Origin: an uncultured Bacteroidales bacterium
Lineage (GTDB): Bacteria > Bacteroidota > Bacteroidia > Bacteroidales > UBA932
Direction of reading: 5' to 3'
NCBI GenBank assembly: GCA_934726455.1
Contig: CAKVDS010000042.1
Span: forward strand, 1 to 22,514
DNA: 22,514 bases
Shown: in pieces, positions 22,175 to 22,514 of the stretch
How the letters are laid out: every line of letters begins with the position of its first letter
Numbering within the stretch: the first letter of the stretch is position 1
Program-made: the position numbers and the translations under genes
The notes under the pieces: generated by a model
The model's input: the letters and a program-made list of their open reading frames with translations, nothing else
Database searches by the model: none
What the model was told of the DNA's origin: nothing

Positions 22175-22514
22175 CTATGCCGCGTCTTCAACTGTCCAGA
22201 CCTCCGGGATGCCGCTAATGCCGGACGGCCATGAGGTCATCGCCGCCGCCTTGACGAACGTGCCGGTAGAGGCCACGTCGCGAAGCCAAGCCGTCAAACA
22301 ACCAGATGCAGATATGTCGGTCGCAAGACACTTCACATATGCAAGTTTTGTGCAGCGGTAGAACATGTAGCTGTAGCAGTAGCTCGCCAGCGTGGTGGCA
22401 GGGAGTTCCGGCGCGGAAGTCAACCCCGTGCAGCCGGAGAACATGTAGCTGTAGCAGTAGCTCGCCAGCGTGGTGGCAGGGAGTTCCGGCGCGGAAGTCA
22501 ACCCCGTGCAGCCG
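22175..22514 (-). CDS. BspA-type leucine-rich-repeat protein, C-terminal end (partial)
   Basis: The C-terminus of a longer gene whose start lies beyond the right edge. Repeats of the form GCTGLTSAPELPATTLAS-YCYSYMF belong to the BspA-like leucine-rich repeats found in surface proteins and phage structural proteins of gut Bacteroidota. Two 26-residue repeats are seen, followed by a diverged repeat (CTKLAYVKCLATDISASG) and a cap ending in WTVEDAA. In this prophage setting, just before the lysis genes, it is probably a tail-associated receptor-binding or adhesin protein. The first visible start-like codon (TTG 22501) is internal. Confidence 0.8.
   Translation of the reverse strand, partial: GCTGLTSAPELPATTLASYCYSYMFSGCTGLTSAPELPATTLASYCYSYMFYRCTKLAYVKCLATDISASGCLTAWLRDVASTGTFVKAAAMTSWPSGISGIPEVWTVEDAA
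22361..22514. repeat. Tandem repeat with a 78-base period
   Basis: The 76 bases from 22361 and those from 22439 to the edge are identical by eye, giving a 78-base (26-codon) period. The array continues past the window. Exact DNA identity, not just protein identity, points to recent duplication or gene conversion. Confidence 0.85.

Larger units (their letters stand above)
17600..22514. mobile_element. One end of a prophage, running off the right edge
   Basis: Between fba and the right edge lie a tyrosine integrase, small phage genes, DUF5053, hicAB, a lysis module with an M15 endolysin, and the C-terminus of a repeat-rich tail or surface protein. All but the integrase and its leader ORF are on the minus strand, pointing toward the integrase. 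The boundary must lie between the fba start (17574) and the integrase start (17797). I cannot identify the attachment core because the other end is outside the window. No tRNA gene is present at the junction. Confidence 0.85.

Noticed and set aside
22175..22501. Complete 108-residue protein starting at 22501
   Set aside because: The supposed start is a TTG (Leu) inside a repeat unit, and the frame stays open to the window edge, so the gene is partial.
22361..22514. CRISPR array
   Set aside because: The repeat is contiguous, has no spacers and is in frame with a 26-residue leucine-rich repeat.

Overview
The window reads as a Bacteroidota chromosome, most likely a gut Bacteroidales. Many gene starts have the Bacteroidota -7 box TAnnTTTG, several with TTTG about 18-20 bases upstream. 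Most starts lack a strong Shine-Dalgarno. The protein families (second RelA/SpoT homologue, MltG next to a LysM glucosaminidase, BspA-type repeats, DUF5053 and IntDOT-like phage proteins) fit the same group. I cannot name the species.

Layout. (1) 1-3036 is an accessory, decaying stretch. It holds a small basic ORF, an orphan hsdM broken by one in-frame amber codon, a tiny transcription unit with promoter, 34-codon ORF and strong terminator, and about 850 bases of gene-poor DNA with inverted and tandem repeats. (2) 3037-17574 is ordinary, densely packed chromosome: a low-molecular-weight tyrosine phosphatase; a RelA/SpoT-type enzyme with a degenerate hydrolase site plus a hypothetical protein; divergent DUF1846; a HAD phosphatase/EamA transporter pair; an rpsA - rnz - LysM glucosaminidase - mltG cluster; divergent corA and mntP; and fba - recR. 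(3) From about 17.6 kb to the right edge is one end of a prophage. It has a tyrosine integrase pointing inward and small phage genes pointing back at it, including DUF5053 and a hicAB toxin-antitoxin pair. A lysis module follows (DUF6808-like membrane protein, M15 peptidase endolysin, holin-position protein), then the C-terminus of a BspA-type leucine-rich-repeat protein that runs off the edge.

How the genes work together. The rpsA cluster combines translation, tRNA 3' processing and cell-wall glycan cutting; the glucosaminidase and MltG are coupled by a 4-base overlap. corA and mntP, both divalent-cation transporters, diverge from a region with a roughly 50-base dyad that covers both promoters. 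recR follows fba with only the stop codon between them and starts at TTG. In the prophage, lysis genes, hicAB and the small integrase-proximal genes form separate transcription units divided by clear intrinsic terminators.

No unmistakable new system is visible. The strongest leads are the corA/mntP dyad, the mini transcription unit at 1980-2183, the fba/recR junction, and the opposing terminator inside the DUF5053 gene.
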